Positions 25,649 to 35,984 of a stretch of 64,000 nucleotides of DNA are shown here, piece after piece. This DNA is from Aquipluma nitroreducens (GTDB taxonomy: Bacteria > Bacteroidota > Bacteroidia > Bacteroidales > Prolixibacteraceae), in the NCBI RefSeq assembly GCF_009689585.1, contig NZ_AP018694.1, positions 1,736,001-1,800,000 of the forward strand, in the 5' to 3' direction. How positions within the stretch are numbered: the first letter of the stretch is position 1; every line of letters starts with the position of its first letter. The notes beneath the pieces are model-generated. The model saw only the letters and a list, made by a program, of their open reading frames with translations, did no database searches and was not told where the DNA came from. Position numbers and translations under genes: made by a program.

Positions 25649-27523
25649 TTAGTCTTCCTTCTTCATTTCAACTTTAAATCCGGGGACTTTATAGTCTTCA
25701 GGCAAATAATCTGAAGGGATAGTGGTTGTATTTCCATCGCGTGCCGAGCGATAATGAGGCGACATGATTTCGATACCTCTTTCGTTGCACAAATCCTGAA
25801 TATTCTGATGCAGGATTGAGTAGATAAAGGCTTGTTTGTTTGCTTCACGGGTATAGGCGTTAATCTGATACGAGACGTAAAAATCGTCGAGGCTGATTTG
25901 TAGCACGAAAGGTATTGGTTCCTGAAGTATATAATTTGTTTTCAGTGCTGCGTCAATTAAAACCTGGTGCATATCCCGCCATGGCACATCGTATCCAATG
26001 GTAACGGTTGTGTGTATTATCAGTCCTTTTTCCGGAGCATCACTGCTGTAATTAATTGTATGGCTATTCATCACGGTTGAGTTCGGGATCGAGATAATTT
26101 CATTCTTAATTGTCCTGATTCGGGTAACCAACAACGACTTTTCAATAACATCACCGGATATATCTCCAATTTTTACCCGGTCGCCTATGCTAAATAATCG
26201 CATGTAGGTAAGCACCAATCCGGCAATAATATTCGAAAGCGATCCGGCAGAACTAAACGTAAAAAGGAAACCAAGAAAAACCGAGACTCCCTGAAAAATT
26301 GCAGAATTACTGCCCGGCAAATACGGAAAAATAACCACAACCATAAAGGCAAAAACCAAAACTTTGATAATCTGATAAGTCGGATTTGCCCAGTCGGGAT
26401 AAAAACCAGTGATTTTTAAATCACCCTTTTCAATCTCCGATTTCAAAAAATACAGGCCTTTTAAAGCATACCTGAATGCACCAATAATAACCAGTATGGT
26501 AATTAAATTGGGTAGATAGTCCCACAATCCCGAAACAATTTGCTTTACCGGATTAAGGATGTATCCGAACAATGTTTCAGCAAAATTTTTGGTCCACGGA
26601 AAAATTCCGAACAAAATTGGAAGAGCAATATAAATTACTAACAAAATGATGATCCATTTCAGGATGCTATTGAGCCTTAACACAACCTCAACCTGAGCTT
26701 TGGAATCGAACAAGGTATAGTTCTGAATTTTTATACCTTTTATCAGGCGTCCCTCCTGCTCTCCTATTTTTTTTGCAGTCCATTTAAATAGTTTCCCAAC
26801 ATAAAATATAATTAATCCGATAATTAGCAGCACTAAAAGCGCAAGGGCGATTTCCTTTCCAAGCATCACCAAACTAATCTCCGATTTATATTTCAACAAC
26901 GCAGAAACAATAACATTTCGGTACTGCTCTGCCAGCTCGACCCTTGTTGAATTATTCCAAAGAGCATCACTCTCCGAAATACTCATAATAATCTTATCCT
27001 CAAGCACAATATCGGTACTTACATCAGATTCTTCCAGTCGGATTGAGTCAGGCTTGAACCCAAAATTGGAAGCCAGTTCATTTATCCGTTTACTTATTGC
27101 GTCTGCCCTTTCTTTAGCCGAAAAACTTCCTAACCTCCCGTATATGAGAATTAGCGTATCGTTAAAAAAACCAATCACCGGAAATCCTTTTGCGGTATGC
27201 CTAAGCGAATCTATTTGCGCTTTTTTTTGTGCAAGCCGGTTCTTTTCTTTCTCTTTTAGTTCCTGAAGTTGATTCTGAAGGACTTCTTTCTCGAATCGGT
27301 CATTCGTCTTTAACAAAGTCAATCGCTCTTCCAGCTTGACTTTACTGATCGAGTCGGCAATTCGTTGCTGTTCGAATTGATTCAATTTTTTACTGAAGCT
27401 CTGAAGGATAGCTGTATTTACAGAATCGTTATTCTTTACAAAAACCTCATTCTTAGCACTTAAATTCAGGCTGAGTGCCAGAAAAACTACGCATTGAAAG
27501 AATGTAATGTAAAGCTTATTCAT
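25649..27523 (-). CDS. MscS-family mechanosensitive ion channel
   Basis: About 624 residues from the ATG at 27523, which gives signal peptide MNKLYITFFQCVVFLALSLNLSA. A long periplasmic coiled coil follows (about 35-110, Lys/Glu/Gln-rich), then several membrane segments (about 225-440). The MscS pore and beta domain are GSLSNIIAGLVLTYMRLFSIGDRVKIGD and SIPNSTVMNSHTINYS, and a cytoplasmic cage closes the protein. Large MscS channels relieve osmotic pressure. An IS4-family element lies 33 bp upstream of this start, so the native promoter has probably been separated from the gene. Confidence 0.92.
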   Translation of the reverse strand: MNKLYITFFQCVVFLALSLNLSAKNEVFVKNNDSVNTAILQSFSKKLNQFEQQRIADSISKVKLEERLTLLKTNDRFEKEVLQNQLQELKEKEKNRLAQKKAQIDSLRHTAKGFPVIGFFNDTLILIYGRLGSFSAKERADAISKRINELASNFGFKPDSIRLEESDVSTDIVLEDKIIMSISESDALWNNSTRVELAEQYRNVIVSALLKYKSEISLVMLGKEIALALLVLLIIGLIIFYVGKLFKWTAKKIGEQEGRLIKGIKIQNYTLFDSKAQVEVVLRLNSILKWIIILLVIYIALPILFGIFPWTKNFAETLFGYILNPVKQIVSGLWDYLPNLITILVIIGAFRYALKGLYFLKSEIEKGDLKITGFYPDWANPTYQIIKVLVFAFMVVVIFPYLPGSNSAIFQGVSVFLGFLFTFSSAGSLSNIIAGLVLTYMRLFSIGDRVKIGDISGDVIEKSLLVTRIRTIKNEIISIPNSTVMNSHTINYSSDAPEKGLIIHTTVTIGYDVPWRDMHQVLIDAALKTNYILQEPIPFVLQISLDDFYVSYQINAYTREANKQAFIYSILHQNIQDLCNERGIEIMSPHYRSARDGNTTTIPSDYLPEDYKVPGFKVEMKKED

Positions 27524-27547
27524 AGCGATTCCAGGTTTAAAATTTAT

Positions 27548-27556
27548 TTCCGGCTG
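27548..27556. repeat. Left target-site duplication of the IS4-family element
   Basis: TTCCGGCTG directly precedes the left inverted repeat and recurs at 28765-28773 behind the right one. Confidence 0.92.
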
Positions 27557-28764
27557 CTTAGTACATGACAAAAACATAAACAATTGATTATCAACAAAAT
27601 AAGTATTAAAATATTTGCATAAAACCCTGAATATCATTATCTTACAAGGGATTACCACATCACTTAGTAAGAAATATGACACCCAGGGTAGATGCTAAAA
27701 GTAGTGAATTAGTTTCCATTTTCCATAAGCAATCAGGTTGGAATCTGGCACGAGTAAAGTTCTTTGTTTTCATGATCAGTGCACTATGTAAGGTGCAAAC
27801 AGTTGGTTTTGAGAAGTTGGCTACAGCTTTTGACAGTAATGCCAGTACCAGTTCCTCTCTGAGGAGAATACAGCGGTTTATGTCTGAATATCTACTTGAT
27901 ACAGATTTGATCGCCAAATTAATATTCAGACTATTACCTCATGAACCACCTTTCCGTCTGGCAATGGATAGGACAAATTGGAAGTTTGGACAGCAGAATA
28001 TCAATGTATTGGTAATTGCAGTTGTTTATCATGGAGTTGCTTTTCCGCTGTTGTTTAAGTTGTTGCCCAAGTTTGGTAATTCAAACACCAATGAACGCAT
28101 TGAATTGATTGAACGGTTTATCCGTCTTTTTGGATCTGCTTCGTTGGATTGTTTGACCGCAGATCGGGAGTTTGTTGGAGAACGATGGATCAAGTATCTG
28201 AATGAGAACCGGATTCGTTACTATATCCGCATCCGCGAAAACTTTTGGGTTTTGCAACCTCACAATGGCAAACGAGTTAAAGCCAGTTGGCTGTTTGCCG
28301 ATTTGCCGCTAAATGGTTGCCGAGTGAACCACCGTATTATTTATCTGAACGATCAACTGTGTTATCTGTCAGCCTCTAAAGTAAAGAACAAAGATGGAAA
28401 GCCTGAATTGCAGATTGTTATCTCATTCAACAAGCCAGAAGATGCACTTTGTATTTACAAAGAACGATGGCAGATTGAAACTGCTTTTAGAGCTTTAAAA
28501 ACAAGTGGCTTTAATATTGAAGATACACACTTGACTGAAATTGGAAGAATTGAAAAACTGTTTGCATTGGTGATAGTAGCTTTTACATGGGCATACCTTG
28601 TCGGTGATTATTTGCACAGATACATCAAACCAATCCCGATCAAGAAACATGGAAACAAAACTAAAAGTCTATTCAAATATGGTCTAACATATATTGCAAC
28701 TGTTCTTTTAAACGCTTTCTTTCAAGATGATATCGATATTTTTAAATTTTTGTCATGTACTTAG
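27557..28764 (+). mobile_element. Complete IS4-family insertion sequence (1,208 bp)
   Basis: The ends are 18-bp inverted repeats, CTTAGTACATGACAAAAA (27557-27574) and the complement of CTAAGTACATGACAAAAA (28747-28764), identical at 17 of 18 positions. A 9-bp duplication TTCCGGCTG flanks both ends exactly. One intact transposase ORF fills the interior. The clean duplication and near-perfect ends suggest a fairly recent, possibly active copy. Confidence 0.95.
27676..28764 (+). CDS. IS4-family DDE transposase
   Basis: 362 residues. The DDE triad is visible as D in AMDRTNWKFG, D in LTADREFVGERW and E within the Y-(2)-R-(3)-E-(6)-K signature YKERWQIETAFRALK that defines the IS4 family. The ORF is uninterrupted. 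Its TAG stop is the last three bases of the right inverted repeat, so protein and element end together. Confidence 0.94.
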   Translation: MTPRVDAKSSELVSIFHKQSGWNLARVKFFVFMISALCKVQTVGFEKLATAFDSNASTSSSLRRIQRFMSEYLLDTDLIAKLIFRLLPHEPPFRLAMDRTNWKFGQQNINVLVIAVVYHGVAFPLLFKLLPKFGNSNTNERIELIERFIRLFGSASLDCLTADREFVGERWIKYLNENRIRYYIRIRENFWVLQPHNGKRVKASWLFADLPLNGCRVNHRIIYLNDQLCYLSASKVKNKDGKPELQIVISFNKPEDALCIYKERWQIETAFRALKTSGFNIEDTHLTEIGRIEKLFALVIVAFTWAYLVGDYLHRYIKPIPIKKHGNKTKSLFKYGLTYIATVLLNAFFQDDIDIFKFLSCT

Positions 28765-28773
28765 TTCCGGCTG
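28765..28773. repeat. Right target-site duplication of the IS4-family element
   Basis: TTCCGGCTG, identical to 27548-27556. Confidence 0.92.
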
Positions 28774-28816
28774 TCATTTTAAAAATGCAAGAGATGAACA
28801 AATCGTATTTTAACAC

Positions 28817-29218
28817 CTATTGGTATGGCAGCAAATCCTTCCCTGCTGTCCTCTCTTCGGTTTTCAACACTTCGGTTACCACATAAGTACTCATGCCACG
28901 CCATGGTAAGCTATGAAGGTATTCTTTATATCTGAGTTCAACAACTTTACCACTGTTTCGTTCAAGAATAGAGGCAATACTATCATTCGTTACGCTAAAT
29001 TCGAACTCATTGCTTTGTACTGCGCCTGGAGTTGTTGATTTAAACCCATCCTGAATTAATCGTCCTTCGTAGGTTTTAAATACAAATCCCTTCTTGACAA
29101 AGAAGTTGAGGTTTCCAGCTTTTACACCTTCGCCAAAAACGAAATAATACCGCCACCAAATGAATACAGCAAGAACAACTAAAATAACCAGCAAGCTTAA
29201 TTTCAGGAATTTTCTCAT
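28817..29218 (-). CDS. Small membrane-anchored conserved protein
   Basis: 133 residues from the ATG at 29218: one N-terminal membrane anchor (LSLLVILVVLAVFIWWRYYF), then a beta-rich extracytoplasmic part with GEGVKAGNLNFFVKKG, FKTYEGRLIQ, SNEFEFSV and LPWRGMSTYVV. The family is widespread in Bacteroidota and, as I recall, is sometimes mislabelled 6-phosphogluconate dehydrogenase; no dehydrogenase motif is present. The start follows the AcvB-like gene by about 100 bp on the same strand. Function unknown. Confidence 0.8.
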   Translation of the reverse strand: MRKFLKLSLLVILVVLAVFIWWRYYFVFGEGVKAGNLNFFVKKGFVFKTYEGRLIQDGFKSTTPGAVQSNEFEFSVTNDSIASILERNSGKVVELRYKEYLHSLPWRGMSTYVVTEVLKTEERTAGKDLLPYQ

Positions 29219-29314
29219 GACAATAAATGTTTGGATTAGTATTTCGCTTTTTTTTGAAAGAACTGAATTTAAAACTATCCCAAGATACACAAAAACACCG
29301 TGTTCCTGTCCTGA

Positions 29315-30766
29315 TTATTTCAAAGGAGCGGATGTATTGCTATTTTTAAAGTCCTTCAGGATGATAGTGGTTATTGCATTATAATCGTTGTTGTAATGAT
29401 GATTGCCCGGAAGTGTTTCAATACTGATTCCATTGCCCGAAAAAGCTTTCAGTCTTTCTTCATCCTCATCATTCCCAAAGATACAAACCGGATTCATCGC
29501 TTTGATTTGCTTCATTTCCTTAACCACATCATACTTATCTTTGGTTTTCATATGTAGCATATCAGTGAGATGTATTTCGAAATCGCCAGTCAAATCAGGA
29601 GAGAAGCAATATACCCCCTTCAATGTTTCTTTTACCGGGTCAGTAAAATTACTGGCAACGAAAGGAGCAACACATGCGCCAAAAGAGTACCCCAGCAGAA
29701 CAAAAGTTTTCTTATTCCAGAGCCTCATATAATGCTGAATTGCAGGAGTTATTGCGTTAGCAACCTGGCTAGGCTGCTTTTCGTCCCAAAAATATTTCTG
29801 GGCATCGAGCCCAACAACAGGAATTCCCTTTTCAGCAAACTTTTCACAAACAGCCTGATCAAAACTCGTCCAACCGCCATCTCCCGATATAAAAAAGGCT
29901 AGTGGCAAATCATTCTTCTCGGCCGAAGGGATAACCGCTAAAGGCAAATCACTCTTATACAACGAATCGCGCTGTGCCTGCAGCAAAACATTTTCATTCG
30001 ATTTTTTCTGCATGTACTCAGGTTCAGTCAACACTTTTTTGTAAGCCGAAACAAATTGTGGCAACCAATTCCGGGTAACCGCAAATCCATGGCCAACATT
30101 AGGTAAACTAACTACTTCGCCCATGGGCATATTCTCAACATATTTCCTGGTTTCGAAATAGTTACAAACCTGATCGATGGTTCCATTCATGGCAATGAAC
30201 GGAGCTGTAAGATTCATACAAGGGTCAAGAATATACGTTTTCCCTTCTTTAACTGTATGCGAATTAAGGCCGTTGCCCCGACAAAGTGGCCGGTCAATTT
30301 CAATATCAGGACAGAAGCCCAACGAAATAGCGCCCTTGAACGTATTGGCCGGAGCTTGTGCCAAAGCGCCATAAGCCAAAGTTGCTCCTGAAGAGTAGCC
30401 AACCAAAATCGGCTTTAAGTACTTTCCAAATTTATATTTCTTCTGAATGGTAAGGCTAATCTCTTCCAAATCGGCTGCCGGATAATAGCATCTTGATTTT
30501 GAAGTTTTGATGTTCTTCAGGTAGGTCAGGATATTGATTCCTGCAACCATAGCACCCTGCACGACAATGTTGCTGGTCATGTCAATAGCCCCTTTATTCC
30601 AGCCGCCATCGCCTGAAATGAAAATCACAAATGAATCAGGCACATGTGTTGGATGATAAATGACAACCTTTCCAAAAGCTGCAAACGATAAAGTGTCAAC
30701 AGAATTTGCTTCTGAATATTCACCTAAAAAGAAAAGTACTGCGACAATCAGAAAAGCCTGTTTCAT
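29315..30766 (-). CDS. AcvB/VirJ-family lysyl-phosphatidylglycerol hydrolase
   Basis: 483 residues with signal peptide MKQAFLIVAVLFFLGEYSEA and two tandem VirJ-type alpha/beta-hydrolase domains. Each begins with ISGDGGW and has a nucleophile elbow (GYSSG in the first, GYSFG in the second); the second also keeps FGNDEDEE and a terminal GNHHYNND, giving a plausible Ser-Asp-His triad. Agrobacterium AcvB cleaves lysyl-phosphatidylglycerol in the periplasm. The adjacent upstream gene, 4 bp away, is mprF, as in the lpiA-acvB pair, which strongly supports the call. Confidence 0.85.
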   Translation of the reverse strand: MKQAFLIVAVLFFLGEYSEANSVDTLSFAAFGKVVIYHPTHVPDSFVIFISGDGGWNKGAIDMTSNIVVQGAMVAGINILTYLKNIKTSKSRCYYPAADLEEISLTIQKKYKFGKYLKPILVGYSSGATLAYGALAQAPANTFKGAISLGFCPDIEIDRPLCRGNGLNSHTVKEGKTYILDPCMNLTAPFIAMNGTIDQVCNYFETRKYVENMPMGEVVSLPNVGHGFAVTRNWLPQFVSAYKKVLTEPEYMQKKSNENVLLQAQRDSLYKSDLPLAVIPSAEKNDLPLAFFISGDGGWTSFDQAVCEKFAEKGIPVVGLDAQKYFWDEKQPSQVANAITPAIQHYMRLWNKKTFVLLGYSFGACVAPFVASNFTDPVKETLKGVYCFSPDLTGDFEIHLTDMLHMKTKDKYDVVKEMKQIKAMNPVCIFGNDEDEERLKAFSGNGISIETLPGNHHYNNDYNAITTIILKDFKNSNTSAPLK

Positions 30767-30770
30767 GTTG

Positions 30771-33395
30771 CTATGGTTTTATCACATTGGTCAAAACAGT
30801 TGGTACCTGAAGTAATTCATAATCGTGCTGGTAGATCAGATATTTGTTGTGCCACACCGGATCGAATTTTTCTTTGTATTCGCGCAATCCTTTATAATGC
30901 GAAAATGACCTGATTTTTTCGTAGGCAAACTTCATCGACTTCTCCGGAAATGTATGCGGATCGTTGAGTCCGCTCATAGGTGCAAATCCTAAATTGACAA
31001 AGGTTATTTGTTTCGATTTCAGATATTTGAAAAGCTCAACCAAGATGAAATCCATCACTCCATTGGGCGCATCTTTTGTTTTTCGTATTAAATCGTAGGT
31101 CGCTTCATTTTTTGCATAGTCGGGTATAATGTTCAGGAAAGCAACAATTTTTTCCTCCGGACTTTCAACCGTAATAATGGTTTGCTGTTTCAGTTCATCC
31201 CAGTCGAACATGCCCTGCGAAAAGATAATTTCTGTCCGCTCCATATCATTCAACCACTCATCGCTTACCGATTTAATTTTCTGAAGAATGCCATCTTTCA
31301 CCGGAGCTTCGTGAATGGTGGCTTTAAAACCACGGTCAATCACTTTATTTATCGCATTGCGCATCGGTTTTTTAGTGCCACCTTCAAGCTTAAATGTGGT
31401 TAAATCAACCACTCCCTCCTGCCCCAAAAAGAGATTTTTTTTGCGCAGTTGCTTATAAATTTCCAGACTTTCTTCCGGAACCCGGTAATAGATACTTTTC
31501 ATTCCGCTTTCGTAGCAATACCTATCAAATTCAAAGATACAAGTCTTCATCTCCTCCTTGCTTTCAGCAACCGGATCTTCAAGTACTACAGCAAAATTTC
31601 CGGAGATACGGTACGAAACAAATGCCTTATTGCTTTCAGAAAAGAAAATCAGTTTATCAGCCGAAGTCTTAAAATAATCGAGCGCCGAATTTCCATGTGC
31701 TTTTAAAAGATTGTTAGCCATTTCCCGCTCTTCTTCAGAAATATTTTCATGAGGGATGTATGTTCTGACAAATGTATAAATCAGAAAACCAATGGAAAAA
31801 ACGCCACTGATATTGATGGAAAGTAAAAATTTCCGTGCAAAAGCACTAGTTGGGACAAGGGTATCGCTGCTAATCAGGAAATAATTCTCGATCGTATATC
31901 CAATTGATTGCCAAACACTAAAGTCAATATTAAAATGCTTTTTGTTGAGAAAGTAAAAACCAACAATTCCGTATATCAGTGTTGCTATAGCGGTCAGAAT
32001 CGAGGTTTGCAGACCCACATTTCGCATCTTCGGATTTGTTTTCACGTAGTATTCTTTCCGGGTTCCAAGTAAAATGACAATGGCCATAAAAGCGATGATG
32101 GCTTCTTCAAAATCAATAGCTTTAGTTAGGTGACCAACCAACGAAACTAAACTTAATACAATAGCAAACCACCAGGCTGTTCGTAATCCTTTCAGTAAAA
32201 ATGCGGCTGTAACCAGCAACAATAACCCGGCCGTTAATACGAGGTAGTTAGACGTATGAATGGCTTGAGCTGGTAAAAACTCTTTCACAATATCCAACCT
32301 TTCAGAAATGGCCGGTGTGAGCACCGAAATGATGTTGATAATACCCAGAGCCAAAAGAAAAAATGCCGGAAAAACGCGCATCAAAAGCTTATTTACCTTC
32401 GATAAAAATGCCAGAATACCCACCAGCAAAGGCGACCAGAACTCGAAGAAACGATAAAGGAATGTAATGGCAATTGCCTCAACATTTCCGAAACCAAACC
32501 GAAGAAGCACATAAGTCATCGAAACTTCGATGGCGCCAAGTCCACGTAAAAATGGCGAAACAATCAGGAAAATGACTGAAATAATGTAGCCCAACACCGC
32601 CGCAAGCAGCGATGGAGTAAAATTGAGCGCCAACATAGCTACATACAGATGTGCAATTCCAATGAATTCAATAACTACCGACGTCAACACCGTGTAGATA
32701 AACGCTTTCTTATCAATCCGGTTATTCTGTAAATCGTTCATAAAAACCTCTGTTGTTGGCACAAACTTGACCAACAGATTGTATAAAACCCCCTTTTTAA
32801 GGATTGAACGATAGGCAAAAAACAATGCCAGTTTCAGAAGGATAATCGCAGCTAAAGCATACCACTCTCCAGAGCCAATAGTTCCCTCAACAACAGCATA
32901 CAAAAAAGCAGGTATTGCAACTATGACCACCGAAAGTATTCCGATAAAGCCATAAATTGAAGAAGCAAAATGAATCTGCGTATTTTTTATTCCCTTTTTC
33001 TCGATAGCGCCGGTGAAAAATGCCAGCGACGAAACACCCCCGGCAGGCAAAAAGACGCTGATCAGATTTCGTTTTATGAACAACATGGTCGAATCGATAA
33101 GCGACACTTTATGGCGGGTTGCAGCAAAGGCAAACACATACATTAATCCCTGAAGTAAAATATAAACGACTGTTAAAGAAATACCTACAAAAACCCATTC
33201 CCAATTCGCCGAACGAAGCACATCTTTCACCTGAAACAATTCGGAACGCTCGTGCTGAATAAACCAGATTCCGATTGCAACAAAAAACAAGGTAAAAATA
33301 AATTGAAGTATGATCTTCTTGTTCTCGCGCAAGAACGGATTGGCATGTTCTTTTAAAAGGGTAGATAAATATCTGATTGATAATTCGCTTTTCAT
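30771..33395 (-). CDS. mprF: Phosphatidylglycerol lysyltransferase/flippase MprF
   Basis: 874 residues. The N-terminal two-thirds has about 12-14 hydrophobic segments with the flippase-type DUF470/UPF0104 core (FLPAGGVSSLAFFTGAIEKKG, FLRGLGAIEVSMTYVLLRFG). The C-terminal soluble part (about 540-874) is the GNAT-like synthase domain with FVSYRISGNFAVVLEDPV and NLGFAPMSGLNDP. MprF uses aminoacyl-tRNA to aminoacylate phosphatidylglycerol and flips the product, lowering surface charge and cationic-peptide sensitivity. The amino acid used here cannot be read from sequence. Confidence 0.92.
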   Translation of the reverse strand: MKSELSIRYLSTLLKEHANPFLRENKKIILQFIFTLFFVAIGIWFIQHERSELFQVKDVLRSANWEWVFVGISLTVVYILLQGLMYVFAFAATRHKVSLIDSTMLFIKRNLISVFLPAGGVSSLAFFTGAIEKKGIKNTQIHFASSIYGFIGILSVVIVAIPAFLYAVVEGTIGSGEWYALAAIILLKLALFFAYRSILKKGVLYNLLVKFVPTTEVFMNDLQNNRIDKKAFIYTVLTSVVIEFIGIAHLYVAMLALNFTPSLLAAVLGYIISVIFLIVSPFLRGLGAIEVSMTYVLLRFGFGNVEAIAITFLYRFFEFWSPLLVGILAFLSKVNKLLMRVFPAFFLLALGIINIISVLTPAISERLDIVKEFLPAQAIHTSNYLVLTAGLLLLVTAAFLLKGLRTAWWFAIVLSLVSLVGHLTKAIDFEEAIIAFMAIVILLGTRKEYYVKTNPKMRNVGLQTSILTAIATLIYGIVGFYFLNKKHFNIDFSVWQSIGYTIENYFLISSDTLVPTSAFARKFLLSINISGVFSIGFLIYTFVRTYIPHENISEEEREMANNLLKAHGNSALDYFKTSADKLIFFSESNKAFVSYRISGNFAVVLEDPVAESKEEMKTCIFEFDRYCYESGMKSIYYRVPEESLEIYKQLRKKNLFLGQEGVVDLTTFKLEGGTKKPMRNAINKVIDRGFKATIHEAPVKDGILQKIKSVSDEWLNDMERTEIIFSQGMFDWDELKQQTIITVESPEEKIVAFLNIIPDYAKNEATYDLIRKTKDAPNGVMDFILVELFKYLKSKQITFVNLGFAPMSGLNDPHTFPEKSMKFAYEKIRSFSHYKGLREYKEKFDPVWHNKYLIYQHDYELLQVPTVLTNVIKP

Positions 33396-33517
33396 ATCGG
33401 GGGATAATAATTCTGAAAATTATTCCTTGTTTTGATGTTTATCAAAATTAACAAAAATTGTCCTTCGTTGGTGTTAACCGAAAGTTAATGGCAGTAACAA
33501 ACAAAAGTCATAAAAGC

Positions 33518-33551
33518 AAAACCCTCTTCCGGCGAACCGAAAGAGGGTTTT
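33518..33551 (-). terminator. Terminator of groES-groEL
   Basis: 15-bp arms AAAACCCTCTTTCGG / CCGGAAGAGGGTTTT on the minus strand (one mismatch) lie 34 bp after the groEL stop. Confidence 0.85.
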
Positions 33552-33585
33552 AAAATTTATTTATTTGAAGGGTATGCGCGATCGA

Positions 33586-35238
<1,653 letters not shown>

Positions 35239-35257
35239 TTAAATCGTTGTCAATCAA

Positions 35258-35539
35258 TTATTCTGCAATAAATAACACGTCAGTTTGCGACATCAGCAAA
35301 TAGTCAGCGCCATCAATGCTCAATTCGGTTCCGGAATATTTTCCGTAGAAAACCACATCGCCAACACTAATTTCCATTGGTTCGTCTTTTTTAGGAGCAC
35401 CAACTAAAACTACTTCACCAACCTGTGGTTTTTCTTTTGCTGAATCAGGAATTACGATTCCGCTAGTTGTTTTCTTTTCTGCTTCCTTGGGCTGAACCAA
35501 AATTTTACCAGCCAGGATTTTTCCTTTTAAATCTGCCAT
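35258..35539 (-). CDS. groES: Co-chaperonin GroES
   Basis: 93 residues. GILVQP-like N-terminal strand (GKILVQPKEAE), a mobile loop (KKTTSGIVIPDSAKEKPQ) that docks on GroEL, the VGDVVFYGKYSGTEL barrel and the ending LLMSQTDVLFI are present. It is the first gene of the groESL operon; no CIRCE operator was found upstream. Confidence 0.98.
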   Translation of the reverse strand: MADLKGKILAGKILVQPKEAEKKTTSGIVIPDSAKEKPQVGEVVLVGAPKKDEPMEISVGDVVFYGKYSGTELSIDGADYLLMSQTDVLFIAE

Positions 35540-35984
35540 TTTCGAATTATTTTAATTGGTTATAAATTTTATTTTTTTGATACCCGAACCATTCAGATAT
35601 TGTGCCAAATCGATTCGTGTCGAAAATCATCTCCTGAATGGGACATTTTTGCACCTGACAATTAAACCAAACCGTGATAAAATCTATAACAGCCTGAATT
35701 TAAAACGGTTTTATCTTTAAACACGACTGTCATCTGCCGTGTCAGACTGTCAGTCCGTCTCCATTCCGTCCGAACAAAGCTTTATGCCTTGAAAACGCTC
35801 TCCCGCGGACGGTTAACCTCATTCTTTTCTCTTTCTACAAATATTTTGCACCTCTGGTGCTGAAGACCCAGCATATTGATCACTGGTTTTCATAGAACTC
35901 TTAATTGCGATGACGATCTGAATTCTCAAGACCAGCCCCCTTCCCTTTCGGGGAAGGGTTGGGGATGGGGCTTTGGAGCTTCTT
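35540..35984. other. Intergenic region upstream of groESL
   Basis: This 445-bp stretch holds no credible ORF. It must contain the groES promoter and the 3' end of the fucosidase transcript. Only the hairpin at 35934-35972 is structured; no CIRCE-like inverted repeat and no perfect TAnnTTTG promoter were seen. Confidence 0.6.
35934..35972. repeat. GC-rich nested hairpin 3' of the fucosidase gene
   Basis: Inner stem CCCTTCCC/GGGAAGGG with loop TTTCG, outer stem AGCCCC/GGGGCT. It stands out from AT-rich surroundings, 12 bp after the stop at 35985, and resembles interspersed GC-rich hairpins of Bacteroidota. It may act as terminator without a T-run. Confidence 0.55.

Noticed and set aside
27523-27682. 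N-terminal extension of MscS into the IS element
   Set aside because: The extension reads through the left inverted repeat and lacks a signal; the ATG at 27523 gives a proper signal peptide.
28817-29218. 6-phosphogluconate dehydrogenase
   Set aside because: Some databases may use that name, but the protein is 133 residues with a membrane anchor and no dinucleotide-binding motif.
35540-35640. CIRCE operator upstream of groES
   Set aside because: No TTAGCACTC-N9-GAGTGCTAA-like repeat was found.
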